Counted from the stretch's first letter, positions 36,876-46,454 are shown. The stretch is 64,000 bases of DNA from UBA10349 sp003485905 (GCA_943787185.1 CALSLL010000004.1:1-64000), one strand, 5' to 3'. Program-made: numbers and translations. The notes: generated by a model from the sequence alone, not told the origin.

Positions 36876-38366
36876 ATGTCGTTTAATTCGTTGATTCGAG
36901 GTCTATTTGCCCGTGACGCTTCAATATGGGCTGACGACCCCATCGAACAAGCAAAGATTATTGACCGATTGGGTTGGCTGGATGCGCCACAGTTTGCTGT
37001 GGATCACATGGACGAGATCAATACCTTTGCAGAGGAGATTCGTACTGAAGGCTTTCAACATATAGTACTACTTGCTATGGGTGGGTCGTGTTTGGCTCCC
37101 GAAGTCATGGCCAGAATTGCAGGTGCACAAGTGGGTTGGCCAAGATTGTGCGCACTTGATAGCACTTCCCCTGACAAGATAGAGATTGTTGAAGAAGAGC
37201 TCACTTTAGCGACCACATTATTCGTGGTTGCGAGCAAGTCTGGTAACACTATCGAAACCTATAGTCTTTATTTGTATTTTCGTCAGCAATTAATCGATGC
37301 TGGTTTGTTTCCGGGCAATCATATGGTGGCTATCACCGATGCGGGATCAAACCTTGAATCGGTGGCGGCACGTGATGAGTTTCGAGCTTGTTTTATTAAT
37401 CCGGCAGATATTGGTGGCCGCTATTCGGCGATTAGTTATTTTGGTTTGGTACCCGCTGCGTTGATTGGTATCAATGTCCAAAGTGTTGCAGCATCCGCGA
37501 TGCGGGCTTTAGCTGAATGTCAGGCAGGAACGGGTCGTGGGGTTTGCTTAGGTGAGTGGATGGGAAGAAACTGGCAAGTCGGCCGAGACAAAATGGGTAT
37601 GGTTTTACCGGTTGATATAGAGCCGTTTGGCTGGTGGATAGAACAATTAGTTGCTGAGAGTCTCGGTAAGCAAGGTAAGGGAATATTGCCTTGGCGGGCT
37701 GAAATGCCTGAAAGTAGCTATCCTGATGATATGTTTTTTGCAGTTTGGGGCGAGTTGGAGAGTAAAGAGGATCTGAGCATAATGCATCAGGGTGCGTTAC
37801 AGACCACAAGCGAATTAGGTGCCGAATTTGTTCATTGGGAAATTGCCACAGCACTGGCTGGTGCAGTGCTTGAAGTAAACCCATTTGATGAACCGAATGT
37901 CATAGAAGCTAAGCAGGTGACATCGAGAATATTGGCAGAGGGTGTTGAAAACCTGAGCTTAGTTGGAGCACCTATATCTAGCTTGGTATCTCAGCTTGGG
38001 TCAAAAGACTATATAAATGTTTTAGCCTATTTGCCCGACACTGACGAAGTTAAGTATTCATTGGGGCGACTAATTAATAAAATTCGTGACCTCACCGATC
38101 GGCCGGTGATTTTAAGTTGGGGCCCACGATATTTACACAGCACCGGGCAATTGCATAAAGGTGGACCGAATCAGGGGGTGTTTCTGGTTTTGGCGGGTGA
38201 CACGGGGCGAGATAAAGTAATTCCAGAGCAAGCATATGGTTTTCGAACGTTGTTGCTGGCTCAGGCCCAGGGGGATTTTAAGGTGCTGCAAGAGAAAGAT
38301 CGTCGCGCTACTTACATCAAGATATCGGATGATATGGTCGGCGATTTGGAAAACCTAGGTATATAG
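36876..38366 (+). CDS. pgi: Glucose-6-phosphate isomerase of the Tal-Pgi type
   Basis: 496 residues, two SIS-type domains. VLLAMGGSCLAPEVMA, LDSTSPDKIEIV and VVASKSGNTIETYSLYLYF bind the sugar phosphate; DIGGRYSAISYFGLVPA continues the fold, and the end holds STGQLHKGGPNQGVFL with the catalytic His and Lys. The motifs match the isomerase half of fused transaldolase/glucose-6-phosphate isomerases rather than E. coli Pgi. Here it stands alone, without a transaldolase domain. It interconverts glucose-6-P and fructose-6-P. The ATG at 36876 has GGAAA 8 bases upstream. Confidence 0.85.
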   Translation: MSFNSLIRGLFARDASIWADDPIEQAKIIDRLGWLDAPQFAVDHMDEINTFAEEIRTEGFQHIVLLAMGGSCLAPEVMARIAGAQVGWPRLCALDSTSPDKIEIVEEELTLATTLFVVASKSGNTIETYSLYLYFRQQLIDAGLFPGNHMVAITDAGSNLESVAARDEFRACFINPADIGGRYSAISYFGLVPAALIGINVQSVAASAMRALAECQAGTGRGVCLGEWMGRNWQVGRDKMGMVLPVDIEPFGWWIEQLVAESLGKQGKGILPWRAEMPESSYPDDMFFAVWGELESKEDLSIMHQGALQTTSELGAEFVHWEIATALAGAVLEVNPFDEPNVIEAKQVTSRILAEGVENLSLVGAPISSLVSQLGSKDYINVLAYLPDTDEVKYSLGRLINKIRDLTDRPVILSWGPRYLHSTGQLHKGGPNQGVFLVLAGDTGRDKVIPEQAYGFRTLLLAQAQGDFKVLQEKDRRATYIKISDDMVGDLENLGI

Positions 38367-38370
38367 AGAC

Positions 38371-39522
38371 TCAGTATTCGTCTGAAAGTAATTCAAGTAG
38401 TTCATTTTCCATTTCCAGAGCGTCTTTTCGGCCACATTCTATAAGTTCGCGACAGAAGCCCTTTTCGAACATTAGGTAAGAAATAAAGCGTCGACTGGTT
38501 TCCCTCTCCATACCAATAATTCTAAGTAAATTTCTCAAGGTACGGGGTAGGTTTTCGTAATGTTTTTCAGCTATGGCCGCGATATCTACAGAGGGTGAAA
38601 TAACTGCGTGTTCAATAGGGCTAAACTCAACAGCATCAGTTGGAACGCTCTCTGGCACATGGTCGAGTGCTAAGTTTATCCGTTCCAGCCTCTCTATATC
38701 TGAATACATTGAATTTAGGAATAAGGTATCCATGATGTAGCCGGCGATTTCCCCGACGGTTGGATAGCTTATGGGCTCTTGGGCCTCGGAGTCGCGCTCT
38801 ACTCTTAAACCCACAATTAACACTTTAGATGCCCCTAGATGGAGTGCCGGGCTAATTGGTGCGTTCTGTCGCATCGACCCATCGCCAAAGTACTCACCAT
38901 TCAATAGTATAGGCGGAAAAACTATTGGGATAGACGATGAAGCCATTAGATGCTCTACGTTGATTGCATCAGCTAGCCCACCTCGATGAACTCTAGCCCA
39001 GGGTCGTATGTCGCTGGTGCCAGCGTAAAATGACGTGGACCGCCCACTGGTGTAACTGCAGGCTGTTACCGAAAGAGCTGACAGATGGCCTGCGTCGACC
39101 TGTGATTGGATTCGACTAAAGTCTATTCTATTAGAAAGGAGATCGCGTAGAGGCGCGTTATCGAGTAAAGAATGAGGCCCTTTTTCGGGATTCCCAAACC
39201 CAACCGACGTCCAGCCCCAACGTGCGACGCGAGACATCAATCCCCAGGGAGCTGTTCGAAAGACATGATGTGGTTCAAAGTTGCTCCACACATCTATAAG
39301 TTTGGCGACCCCTTGATGGAAATTGTCGGCGTCAGCGGCTAGCGCGGCTGCATTTATCGAGCCGGCGGATGTACCCGATATAATGGGGAAATAGGTACCC
39401 TTTTTTCGCGGTAATATTTCTGCCAGCCCTTTCAGCACACCAACTTGGTAAGCAGCTCTCGCACCACCGCCGCCAAGGACAAGCGCTATCGAGGGCTTTG
39501 AACTAACTTGATCTGTCACCAA
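38371..39522 (-). CDS. Patatin-like phospholipase
   Basis: 383 residues. The oxyanion loop GGGGARAAYQVGVLKGL, nucleophile motif GTSAGSINAAAL and DGSMRQNAP with the catalytic Asp define a patatin Ser-Asp hydrolase. There is no signal peptide, so it acts in the cytoplasm, probably on phospholipids. It is convergent with the isomerase gene (4 bases) and sits 20 bases after rhlB on the same strand, so it may be the last gene of that transcript. Confidence 0.88.
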   Translation of the reverse strand: MVTDQVSSKPSIALVLGGGGARAAYQVGVLKGLAEILPRKKGTYFPIISGTSAGSINAAALAADADNFHQGVAKLIDVWSNFEPHHVFRTAPWGLMSRVARWGWTSVGFGNPEKGPHSLLDNAPLRDLLSNRIDFSRIQSQVDAGHLSALSVTACSYTSGRSTSFYAGTSDIRPWARVHRGGLADAINVEHLMASSSIPIVFPPILLNGEYFGDGSMRQNAPISPALHLGASKVLIVGLRVERDSEAQEPISYPTVGEIAGYIMDTLFLNSMYSDIERLERINLALDHVPESVPTDAVEFSPIEHAVISPSVDIAAIAEKHYENLPRTLRNLLRIIGMERETSRRFISYLMFEKGFCRELIECGRKDALEMENELLELLSDEY

Positions 39523-39542
39523 ACTGGGTCTCTTGTTTATTC

Positions 39543-41192
39543 CTATCCGACAGCTGGCACATCACCAATACGGCTAATTCGGCTTCGTAAAGGTTTCGAT
39601 TGGGCTGCGGTTTTCGGGTCTTTGAGTTTCACTGGTTCAATTGCTGCTACTTTGGGCTTTTGGACACGGCTGGCCGGCTTGGGAGTGCTGCTATTTTTAC
39701 GGGCGTCTGGCCTTGTCTCTCTTGTGCCTTGCTTGTCTCTTCGTGGAGGCTCGACAATAACCATATCTTTGACCAACAAATCCTCGTAGTTGCGCTCGAC
39801 CGGAAGTTTGTGCCCGGTGTACTTCTCTATATCTGCTGCGTGCATACCAAAAGTTTCACAAATCAAACTGATGGCAACACCCGTTGCTCCAGCACGAGCA
39901 GTTCTGCCTATTCTATGCACGTAGTCTTCAGCGTCTTGTGGTAAATCGAAATTTATAACTAGACCGACATCTGATATATGTAAGCCCCTTGCGGCGACGT
40001 CCGTCGCTATCAAAGTATTGACTTCACCTGACTTAAACTTTTTTAGAAGTGATTCACGTTTTCTTTGTGGGACATCACCTGAAAGCATTCCATTCTCAAA
40101 ACCATTAGCGTTCAGCGTCGCTTGAATTTTCTCTGCCATCCGCTTGGTGTTTATAAAAACCAGACATCGCAACCCGGCATGGGCTTGAAGAAGCCCCATT
40201 AATAGCGGCAATTTGTCAGGGTTTGAAGGTAGATATGCTTTTTCGGTTACCAGCTCTGCAGTTATCCTGTCGGTTTCGACGACTACTGACTCAGGACTGG
40301 CCATGTGTTCGTAAGCAAGCTCTTTCACACGCAATGATAGGGTTGCAGAAAACATCAAGCTTAGTCGCTCTTCAGCTGGCGACATTGAGCGAAACAAATA
40401 ACGTATATCGTTTATAAACCCAAGATCGAACATTCGGTCGGCCTCATCAAGGACCATTACCTCGAGCTTTTTAATATTGAACACGCCTTGCTTAAAGTAG
40501 TCGATAATTCTACCTGGTGTGCCTATTAGCACGTCCACACCCGCTTCCAGTTGTTCGCGTTGCTTTTGGTAGTCTGTTCCGCCATACGCAAGGCCGAGCT
40601 TTAGACCGGTATGCATATTTAGTGGTTTGGCATCTTCATATATCTGTATAGCGAGTTCTCTAGTTGGCGCCAATATTAGTGCGCGAAGTTGAGAAGTTGG
40701 CTTGTTCTCGATCTCGGTCTTTAGTAAATGGTGGAAAGTCGCGATTAAAAAAGCTGCAGTTTTTCCTGTGCCAGTTTGAGCCTGGCCCGCTACGTCCTTG
40801 CCCCCTAATGCTATAGGTAGCGCTAGCGCCTGGATTGGCGTGCAATAGTCGAATCCAGTTTCTTTAATGCCCTTCAGTACCGGTTCACAAATATCTAGGT
40901 TAGAGAAAGTTTGTGTACTTAAGTGATTCGCACTTACGTCTTGAGTTTCGTTGATGATCGGCGTTTTAATGTCAGTGTCAGTGTCAGTGGGCGGTTTGGT
41001 GACCACATTGCTATCATTCGGACTAATGTCGTTGGTGCTCGTTTGGTTATCAACTTCTATATCTGGCTCTAGTGCTTCGACAATTTCAACTGCGTCCAAA
41101 ATAGGTAACCCTTCTTCCGGCAAACTATCGCTGGAACTGGCTTCGGTAGATTCTATCTCACCGTTATTATTTTCTGTTTGTTCGTCACTCAC
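39543..41192 (-). CDS. rhlB: DEAD-box RNA helicase RhlB
   Basis: 549 residues. The helicase core starts near residue 95: CTPIQALALP, AQTGTGKTAAFL, PTRELAIQ, GTPGRIIDY, DEADRMFDLGF, MFSATLS, TDVAARGLHISD and HRIGRTARAGA. A basic tail follows. An acidic low-complexity N-terminal extension of about 90 residues (TDTDIK and many E, S, D) is not present in E. coli RhlB (421 residues). RhlB works with RNase E in the degradosome. It is assigned by synteny: divergent from trxA with rho beyond, exactly as in E. coli. Confidence 0.88.
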   Translation of the reverse strand: MSDEQTENNNGEIESTEASSSDSLPEEGLPILDAVEIVEALEPDIEVDNQTSTNDISPNDSNVVTKPPTDTDTDIKTPIINETQDVSANHLSTQTFSNLDICEPVLKGIKETGFDYCTPIQALALPIALGGKDVAGQAQTGTGKTAAFLIATFHHLLKTEIENKPTSQLRALILAPTRELAIQIYEDAKPLNMHTGLKLGLAYGGTDYQKQREQLEAGVDVLIGTPGRIIDYFKQGVFNIKKLEVMVLDEADRMFDLGFINDIRYLFRSMSPAEERLSLMFSATLSLRVKELAYEHMASPESVVVETDRITAELVTEKAYLPSNPDKLPLLMGLLQAHAGLRCLVFINTKRMAEKIQATLNANGFENGMLSGDVPQRKRESLLKKFKSGEVNTLIATDVAARGLHISDVGLVINFDLPQDAEDYVHRIGRTARAGATGVAISLICETFGMHAADIEKYTGHKLPVERNYEDLLVKDMVIVEPPRRDKQGTRETRPDARKNSSTPKPASRVQKPKVAAIEPVKLKDPKTAAQSKPLRSRISRIGDVPAVG

Positions 41193-41373
41193 TTGAAATC
41201 CTCAGAGTTGGACCCTATTTGTATTATATCTGCTTGCAATGTAATGATGATTGACGTCAAAATAAACGTTGGTCACAAACTTTGGCAAACAACCTCAATA
41301 TTGCGCGGGGGCATAAGGCGTCGCTTCGTAGTAATTCCAATTCTAACCGATACTGATCTAACAGATACCAATT

Positions 41374-41697
41374 ATGTCTAATACACTCACAATTTCTGAT
41401 GACTCTTTTGACAACGATGTTCTTGCCAGTACAGAGCCGGTGCTAGTCGATTACTGGGCCGAATGGTGTGGCCCATGCAAAATGGTAGCCCCAGTGCTTG
41501 AAGAGTTAGCTTCTACCTATACTGGTCGTTTAAAGGTAGCCAAATTAAATATAGACGAAAATGCCGGGACGCCGCCAAAGTATGGTATTCGAGGAATACC
41601 TACTTTAATGATCTTCAAAAATGGAGAAGTTGCTGCTACTAAGGTTGGCGCGCTCAGCAAGTCTCAGTTAATTACCTTTATTGATGAGAATATTTAG
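41374..41697 (+). CDS. trxA: Thioredoxin 1
   Basis: 107 residues, the classic length. The active site is WAEWCGPCKMVAP and the cis-Pro segment is GIRGIPTLMIF. It reduces protein disulfides in the cytoplasm. It lies between divergent rhlB and downstream rho, as in E. coli. The 299 bases between it and rho hold a perfect hairpin and a TATAAT (41912-41917), and nothing else that I recognise. Confidence 0.96.
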   Translation: MSNTLTISDDSFDNDVLASTEPVLVDYWAEWCGPCKMVAPVLEELASTYTGRLKVAKLNIDENAGTPPKYGIRGIPTLMIFKNGEVAATKVGALSKSQLITFIDENI

Positions 41698-41856
41698 TAT
41701 CAGCAAGTTTCAGTACGCATTACCAAATCGATATGCTGTAACTCGTATGCTTCGAGAGACGATGCTAAATCTAAGTGTTGGGGCTGGACGCCTGTTATAA
41801 GCCGTGTTAACGTTCTCCCGTTGGGCGATAATCCATGGCTCAATTATTGGGCTGCT

Positions 41857-41881
41857 CCAGATTGGGTCTGTACCAATCTGG
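41857..41881 (+). other. Perfect 9-bp hairpin in the trxA-rho gap
   Basis: CCAGATTGG and CCAATCTGG are separated by the 7-base loop GTCTGTA. No T-run follows, so it is not a standard terminator. It lies 160 bases after trxA and just before a TATAAT at 41912 that may serve rho. It may end trxA transcripts with Rho help, or belong to a rho leader attenuator. Confidence 0.5.
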
Positions 41882-41996
41882 CCCTAGTGCAAATTTCTAG
41901 TGAGCCTTGTCTATAATCCTTGAATTACCTTTCTGAGCTATAAGTATCTTTGTTCAGAATTTCCTACCCTAGCCGATCCGGCACACCAAAATAATT

Positions 41997-43259
41997 ATGT
42001 CTGTATCCCTCGCTGAATTAAAGAAAAAACCACCCACTGAGCTTGCTGAGATCGGTCGGAGCCTTGAGCTCGACGGAATCGGTCGTATGCGCAAGCAAGA
42101 CCAAATATTTACCGTCTTAAAAGCATATGCTAAGGCCGGTGAGGATATTAGTGGAGAAGGTGTTGTAGAAATATTGCAAGATGGTTTTGGTTTTCTGCGC
42201 TCGGCGGACAGCTCTTATTTGGCTGGTCCAGATGATATTTATGTATCTCCTAGCCAAATTAGGCGCTTTAATTTACGTACTGGCGATACGGTACACGGTT
42301 TGATACGACCACCGAAAGAGTCGGAGCGGTATTTTGCTTTACTAAAGGTTGAAACGATTAACTTTCAGCCTCCGGAAGAAGCCAAGAATAAAATACTTTT
42401 TGAGAACTTAACGCCATTGCACCCGGATGAGCGCATGCGTCTGGAGATGGGAAATGGCTCGTCAGAAGACCTGTGTGGCAGGGTTATCGATTTGATTGCT
42501 CCTCTCGGTAAAGGGCAACGAGGTTTGATTGTGTCCTCGCCGAAGAGTGGTAAAACAGTGATGTTGCAGCAGGTTGCTCAGGCAATCGTAAGTAATAACC
42601 CTGATTGCGAGTTGATTGTATTATTAATTGATGAGCGCCCAGAAGAAGTTACGGAAATGCAGCGCTCAGTTCGAGGTGAGGTTATCTCATCAACTTTCGA
42701 TGAGCCTGCGATGCGACATGTGCAGGTAGCAGAAATGGTGATTGAGAAAGCTAAACGATTAGTCGAGCATAAAAAGGATGTGATAATTCTGCTTGACTCA
42801 ATTACCCGTTTAGCGCGCGCGTACAATACGGTTGCACCTGCGTCTGGTAAGGTGCTTACCGGCGGTGTTGATGCGAATGCGCTGCAGCGACCGAAAAGAT
42901 TTTTTGGAGCAGCGCGCAATATTGAGGAAGGTGGCAGCTTAACTATTTTGGCGACTGCCTTGATAGATACCGGCTCTAAAATGGATGAAGTTATTTATGA
43001 AGAGTTTAAGGGAACAGGTAATTCAGAAATTCATCTAGACCGAAAGGTCGCTGAGAAGCGGGTATATCCGGCTATTATTGTTAATAAGTCGGGTACCCGT
43101 AAGGAAGAGTTGTTGACGGAGCCAGCGGAATTGCAGCGTATCTGGTTGTTACGAAAATTGTTACATCCGATGGATGACGTGGCAGCAATCGAGTTTTTGT
43201 TGGATAAGCTTAAATCAACTAAAAGCAATGCCGAGTTTTTTAGTGCAATGAAGCGGTAG
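41997..43259 (+). CDS. rho: Transcription termination factor Rho
   Basis: 420 residues, standard length. The cold-shock-like RNA-binding domain (GFGFLRSADSSYLAGPDDIY) leads to the ATPase: Walker A VSSPKSGKTVML (a Ser where E. coli has Ala-Pro), LLIDERPEEVTEM, Walker B IILLDSITRLARAYN, the Q-loop TLAT-type TGGVDANALQRPKRF and the R-loop GTGNSEIHLDR. It ends untranslated RNA synthesis. Its own leader of about 300 bases is a possible autoregulation site. Confidence 0.97.
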   Translation: MSVSLAELKKKPPTELAEIGRSLELDGIGRMRKQDQIFTVLKAYAKAGEDISGEGVVEILQDGFGFLRSADSSYLAGPDDIYVSPSQIRRFNLRTGDTVHGLIRPPKESERYFALLKVETINFQPPEEAKNKILFENLTPLHPDERMRLEMGNGSSEDLCGRVIDLIAPLGKGQRGLIVSSPKSGKTVMLQQVAQAIVSNNPDCELIVLLIDERPEEVTEMQRSVRGEVISSTFDEPAMRHVQVAEMVIEKAKRLVEHKKDVIILLDSITRLARAYNTVAPASGKVLTGGVDANALQRPKRFFGAARNIEEGGSLTILATALIDTGSKMDEVIYEEFKGTGNSEIHLDRKVAEKRVYPAIIVNKSGTRKEELLTEPAELQRIWLLRKLLHPMDDVAAIEFLLDKLKSTKSNAEFFSAMKR

Positions 43260-43379
43260 GCTTATTTTGGGGCTCATAGGGCCTTGCTTGTTACCCAAAC
43301 TTGAACTACCATCCGCGCCCCAATTGAAATGCGATCGGCGGTAAATCATCGCCATCCGTAGCATTACAGAGAGAAGATT

Positions 43380-43586
43380 ATGAAAACTGACATTCATCCA
43401 AACTATTCAGACGTGAAAATCACATGCGCTTGCGGAAACGTAATCGATACTAGATCAACCTTAGGCCAGGATTTAACCGTAGAAATATGTTCTGCTTGCC
43501 ATCCTTTTTATACGGGTCAGCAGAAGGTAATGGATACCGCTGGGCGTGTCGGTAAATTTCAGGAAAGATACGGGCGGAAGAAATAG
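43380..43586 (+). CDS. rpmE: 50S ribosomal protein L31, zinc-binding type
   Basis: 68 residues. Cys16, Cys18, Cys37 and Cys40 (CAC and CSAC) bind zinc, and HPFYTGQQKVMDTAGRV is the family tail. The zinc form is the one used under zinc-replete conditions. It is 120 bases downstream of rho, and a strong terminator follows. Confidence 0.96.
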   Translation: MKTDIHPNYSDVKITCACGNVIDTRSTLGQDLTVEICSACHPFYTGQQKVMDTAGRVGKFQERYGRKK

Positions 43587-43634
43587 TTCGCTGGTATTCC
43601 TACTCTCCGAATGGGCAGCAAGAAATAACTTACC

Positions 43635-43661
43635 AAAAAGCACCCTTAGGGGTGCTTTTTT
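43635..43661 (+). terminator. Rho-independent terminator after rpmE
   Basis: AAAAAGCACCC and GGGTGCTTTTTT form a long stem with a short TTAG-containing loop, ending in a run of T. It lies about 50 bases after the rpmE stop and ends the rho-rpmE region. Confidence 0.93.
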
Positions 43662-43726
43662 ATTGTTAAGATTTTGCTCTTACGATTTTTATAAGAACGC
43701 ATTCGTTGTCAGATGGAAAAATGAGC

Positions 43727-44497
43727 ATGAATAATGTGTTGGTTATCGCAGGACATGACCCTACGGGCGGCGCTGGAATAGTTGCCGACGCTCAGGCTAT
43801 CCGATCAATGGGTGCACACCCAGTTACTGTGATAAGCGCACTTACAGATCAGAATACGAATCGCGTAAGTAGTTTCGAAGCTGTAGACACTGAATTAGTT
43901 TTGAGACAAATTGAAACCTTAACAAAAGATATAAACTTTAAAGCAGTTAAAGTCGGGATGCTAGCAAGCAACAGCTTGGTTCAAGCTGTTGCGCCAGTGT
44001 TACAAAAGTTGCAAATACCTATTGTCTTCGATCCAGTACTGGCAAGCGGGGCCGGAGACAGTTTGGCCGATGATGGGCTGGTAGACGTGATATGTGAATT
44101 TTTACTACCGCACGTGGAAATTGTAACGCCCAATACCCCAGAATTATTCTGCCTTACTGGCCTCGATAACAAGGAAACACCGGAGCAGTTTGAACTCGCA
44201 GCGAGGTCTCTACTAAAAACGGGTGTAAAGTATGTGTTGCTTACGGGTACACATGCGACAAGTGTTGACGTTTGTAATCGCTTATACCCGTTGAATAAAT
44301 GCTATGTGTGGCCTCGGCTTGAAGGTGAGTATCACGGCTCTGGGTGCACCTTATCTAGCACACTATCGGCGTTATTGGCGAATGGGGCGCCATTAGAAAT
44401 TGCAGTAAAAGAGGCGCAAGAATTTGTATGGAATTCTCTGGTAAATGCCTACCGAATTTCAAATGGGCAAAGTATTCCCTGTCGGGATGGGCGCTAA
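43727..44497 (+). CDS. thiD: Hydroxymethylpyrimidine/phosphomethylpyrimidine kinase
   Basis: 256 residues of the ribokinase fold. NVLVIAGHDPTGGAGIVAD opens it, VFDPVLASGAGD is the substrate site, and GEYHGSGCTLSSTL is the anion hole with the catalytic residue. It phosphorylates HMP twice for thiamine synthesis. Two ATGs compete (43721 and 43727); GGA 9 bases before 43727 favours the second. It is first of thiD-thiE-hemL. Confidence 0.92.
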   Translation: MNNVLVIAGHDPTGGAGIVADAQAIRSMGAHPVTVISALTDQNTNRVSSFEAVDTELVLRQIETLTKDINFKAVKVGMLASNSLVQAVAPVLQKLQIPIVFDPVLASGAGDSLADDGLVDVICEFLLPHVEIVTPNTPELFCLTGLDNKETPEQFELAARSLLKTGVKYVLLTGTHATSVDVCNRLYPLNKCYVWPRLEGEYHGSGCTLSSTLSALLANGAPLEIAVKEAQEFVWNSLVNAYRISNGQSIPCRDGR

Positions 44498-44509
44498 AAG
44501 CGAGTATTC

Positions 44510-45196
44510 ATGAATAAGGAAATTAACGGTTTATACGCGATAACCGATGAGGATTTACTTGGGAAGGATATATTTAGTTCTGCCATACAAGCGGTATTAG
44601 ACGGCGGAGCGCGAATTGTTCAATACCGGGATAAGTCTGCCGATTTTAATCGGAGACGAGCCGAAGCAAAAATAGTGGTAGACGCCTGTGAATCTGTGGG
44701 GGCGTTGTCGATCATTAATGATGATGTTGAGTTGGCCTACGCCGTTAACGCTGATGGCGTTCATTTGGGCCAATCGGACCAGACTTTAAGTGCTGCGCGT
44801 GAAATCCTAGGGGCATCAGCGATTATTGGCATATCTTGTTACAATCGGCCGGAATTGGCTCGTGATGCGGCGAGCAGCGGGGCAGATTATGTGGCCGTTG
44901 GAAGTATTTACCCGTCAAGCACTAAAACAGACGCGATTTCTGCGAGTTTTGTTGATTTGGCTGAGGTAGTAGAAACCGTACAATTACCGGTTGTTGCTAT
45001 CGGGGGCATAACGCTAGATAAAATACCGCAATTGTATTCAGTTGGCGTGAGTGCAATCGCCGCTATCAATGCGGTCTTTGGTGACACACCAATTTTGGAA
45101 CTGTCTGATCCTCAGGCAGAAAACCTTGTTTTAGAGTCAATACGTGAAAAAGCGTTACTATTTAGCCAAGAGTGGAGTCGATGTGAGCAGATTTGA
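44510..45196 (+). CDS. thiE: Thiamine-phosphate synthase
   Basis: 228 residues, a TIM barrel. IVQYRDKSADFNRRR and NADGVHLGQSD hold the substrate site, and YVAVGSIYPSSTK and VVAIGGITLD bind phosphate. It joins the pyrimidine and thiazole phosphates to thiamine phosphate. It starts 12 bases after thiD, and its last 14 bases overlap hemL. Confidence 0.93.
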   Translation: MNKEINGLYAITDEDLLGKDIFSSAIQAVLDGGARIVQYRDKSADFNRRRAEAKIVVDACESVGALSIINDDVELAYAVNADGVHLGQSDQTLSAAREILGASAIIGISCYNRPELARDAASSGADYVAVGSIYPSSTKTDAISASFVDLAEVVETVQLPVVAIGGITLDKIPQLYSVGVSAIAAINAVFGDTPILELSDPQAENLVLESIREKALLFSQEWSRCEQI

Positions 45197-46454
45197 ACAA
45201 GCTAAAAAGTTCATCCCCGGCGGTGTAAATTCGCCGGTTCGGGCGTTTAATGGTGTAGGGGGAGACCCCGTGTTTATTGACCGGGCGCTGGGTGCTCAGG
45301 TTTGGGACGCCGATGGCAAGTCTTATATTGACTATGTCGGCAGTTGGGGCCCGATGATTTTGGGGCATGCAAATCCTGAGGTGATCAGTGCTGTAACCGC
45401 GGTGGCTGCTAAAGGACTAAGTTTTGGCGCCCCCACCGAGATCGAAACAGAACTCGCGCAGAAGATATGCCAGCTCATTCCTTCGATCGATAGAATACGC
45501 ATGGTTAGCTCCGGAACGGAAGCGACTATGAGCGCTATACGCTTAGCTCGCGGATTTACCAATCGAGATAAAATCGTCAAGTTTGAAGGGTGCTACCACG
45601 GCCACTCAGACAGCCTATTGGTTAAAGCGGGCTCCGGGGCTCTCACTATGGGAGTACCCACGTCGCCAGGCGTTCCGGCTTCATTAGCAGAACATACTAT
45701 TACGCTTAACTATAACGACATTGAACAGGTTCGAGATGTATTTGATGAGATTGGCGAGCAGATTGCAGCAATAATTGTTGAGCCCGTAGCAGGAAACATG
45801 AATGTTATTCCACCAAAGCCTGAATTTCTTTCCGGGCTTCGAGAGGTTTGTACAAATTATGGTGGTGTCCTTATTTTTGATGAGGTGATGACAGGATTTA
45901 GAGTAGCCTTGGGTGGGGCACAAGACTTTTATGGTGTGCGCCCGGATTTGACCACGTTTGGAAAGGTTATTGGTGGTGGTATGCCCGTTGGTGCATTTGG
46001 CGGTCGTGAAGAGATCATGTCGCATATCGCTCCAGATGGTCCTGTTTATCAGGCTGGAACTTTATCGGGAAACCCAGTAGCCATGGCAGCAGGATTAAAA
46101 ACGATTGAACTTATTTCGCGCGAAGGTTTCTATCAGGATTTGGAGTTAAAAGTGGAGTTGTTGACTAAGGGAATAGTAGCGGCGGCTAGAACGGCAGGTA
46201 TTCCTATGCTTGCACAAAGCGTGGGCGGTATGTTTGGCCTTTTCTTTACTGATAAATCAACGGTGCGGACTTTCTCAGATGTAATGAGTTGCGATGCACA
46301 ACAATTCAAAAAGTTTTTTCACAAAATGTTGAATAACGGCGTGTATTTAGCTCCATCTGCTTTTGAGGCTGGATTTATTTCTGATGCGCATACCGATGAA
46401 CATGTTAAGCAGACGATTGCTGCAGCAGCTACTAGCTTAGAGTCAATTTTGTAA
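45183..46454 (+). CDS. hemL: Glutamate-1-semialdehyde 2,1-aminomutase
   Basis: 423 residues, near the E. coli length. FIPGGVNSPVRAF opens the enzyme, with FEGCYHGHSD and TFGKVIGGGMPVGAFGGR; Lys261 there forms the PLP aldimine. It makes 5-aminolevulinate in the C5 pathway, ahead of HemB. The frame is open to 45144, but the GTG at 45183, with GGAG upstream, gives the family start, overlapping thiE by 14 bases. The thiE-hemL adjacency is common in gammaproteobacteria. Confidence 0.95.
   Translation: MSRFEQAKKFIPGGVNSPVRAFNGVGGDPVFIDRALGAQVWDADGKSYIDYVGSWGPMILGHANPEVISAVTAVAAKGLSFGAPTEIETELAQKICQLIPSIDRIRMVSSGTEATMSAIRLARGFTNRDKIVKFEGCYHGHSDSLLVKAGSGALTMGVPTSPGVPASLAEHTITLNYNDIEQVRDVFDEIGEQIAAIIVEPVAGNMNVIPPKPEFLSGLREVCTNYGGVLIFDEVMTGFRVALGGAQDFYGVRPDLTTFGKVIGGGMPVGAFGGREEIMSHIAPDGPVYQAGTLSGNPVAMAAGLKTIELISREGFYQDLELKVELLTKGIVAAARTAGIPMLAQSVGGMFGLFFTDKSTVRTFSDVMSCDAQQFKKFFHKMLNNGVYLAPSAFEAGFISDAHTDEHVKQTIAAAATSLESIL

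Noticed and set aside
40969..40988. TGTCAG tandem repeat
   Set aside because: Three short copies inside rhlB that encode a Thr-Asp run in the acidic tail; not an independent element.
41178..41381. Plus-strand ORF upstream of trxA
   Set aside because: It lies in the rhlB-trxA divergent gap with no family features and overlaps the trxA start.
43587..43726. Possible TPP riboswitch before thiD
   Set aside because: No TPP aptamer motifs; the gap holds only the rpmE terminator.
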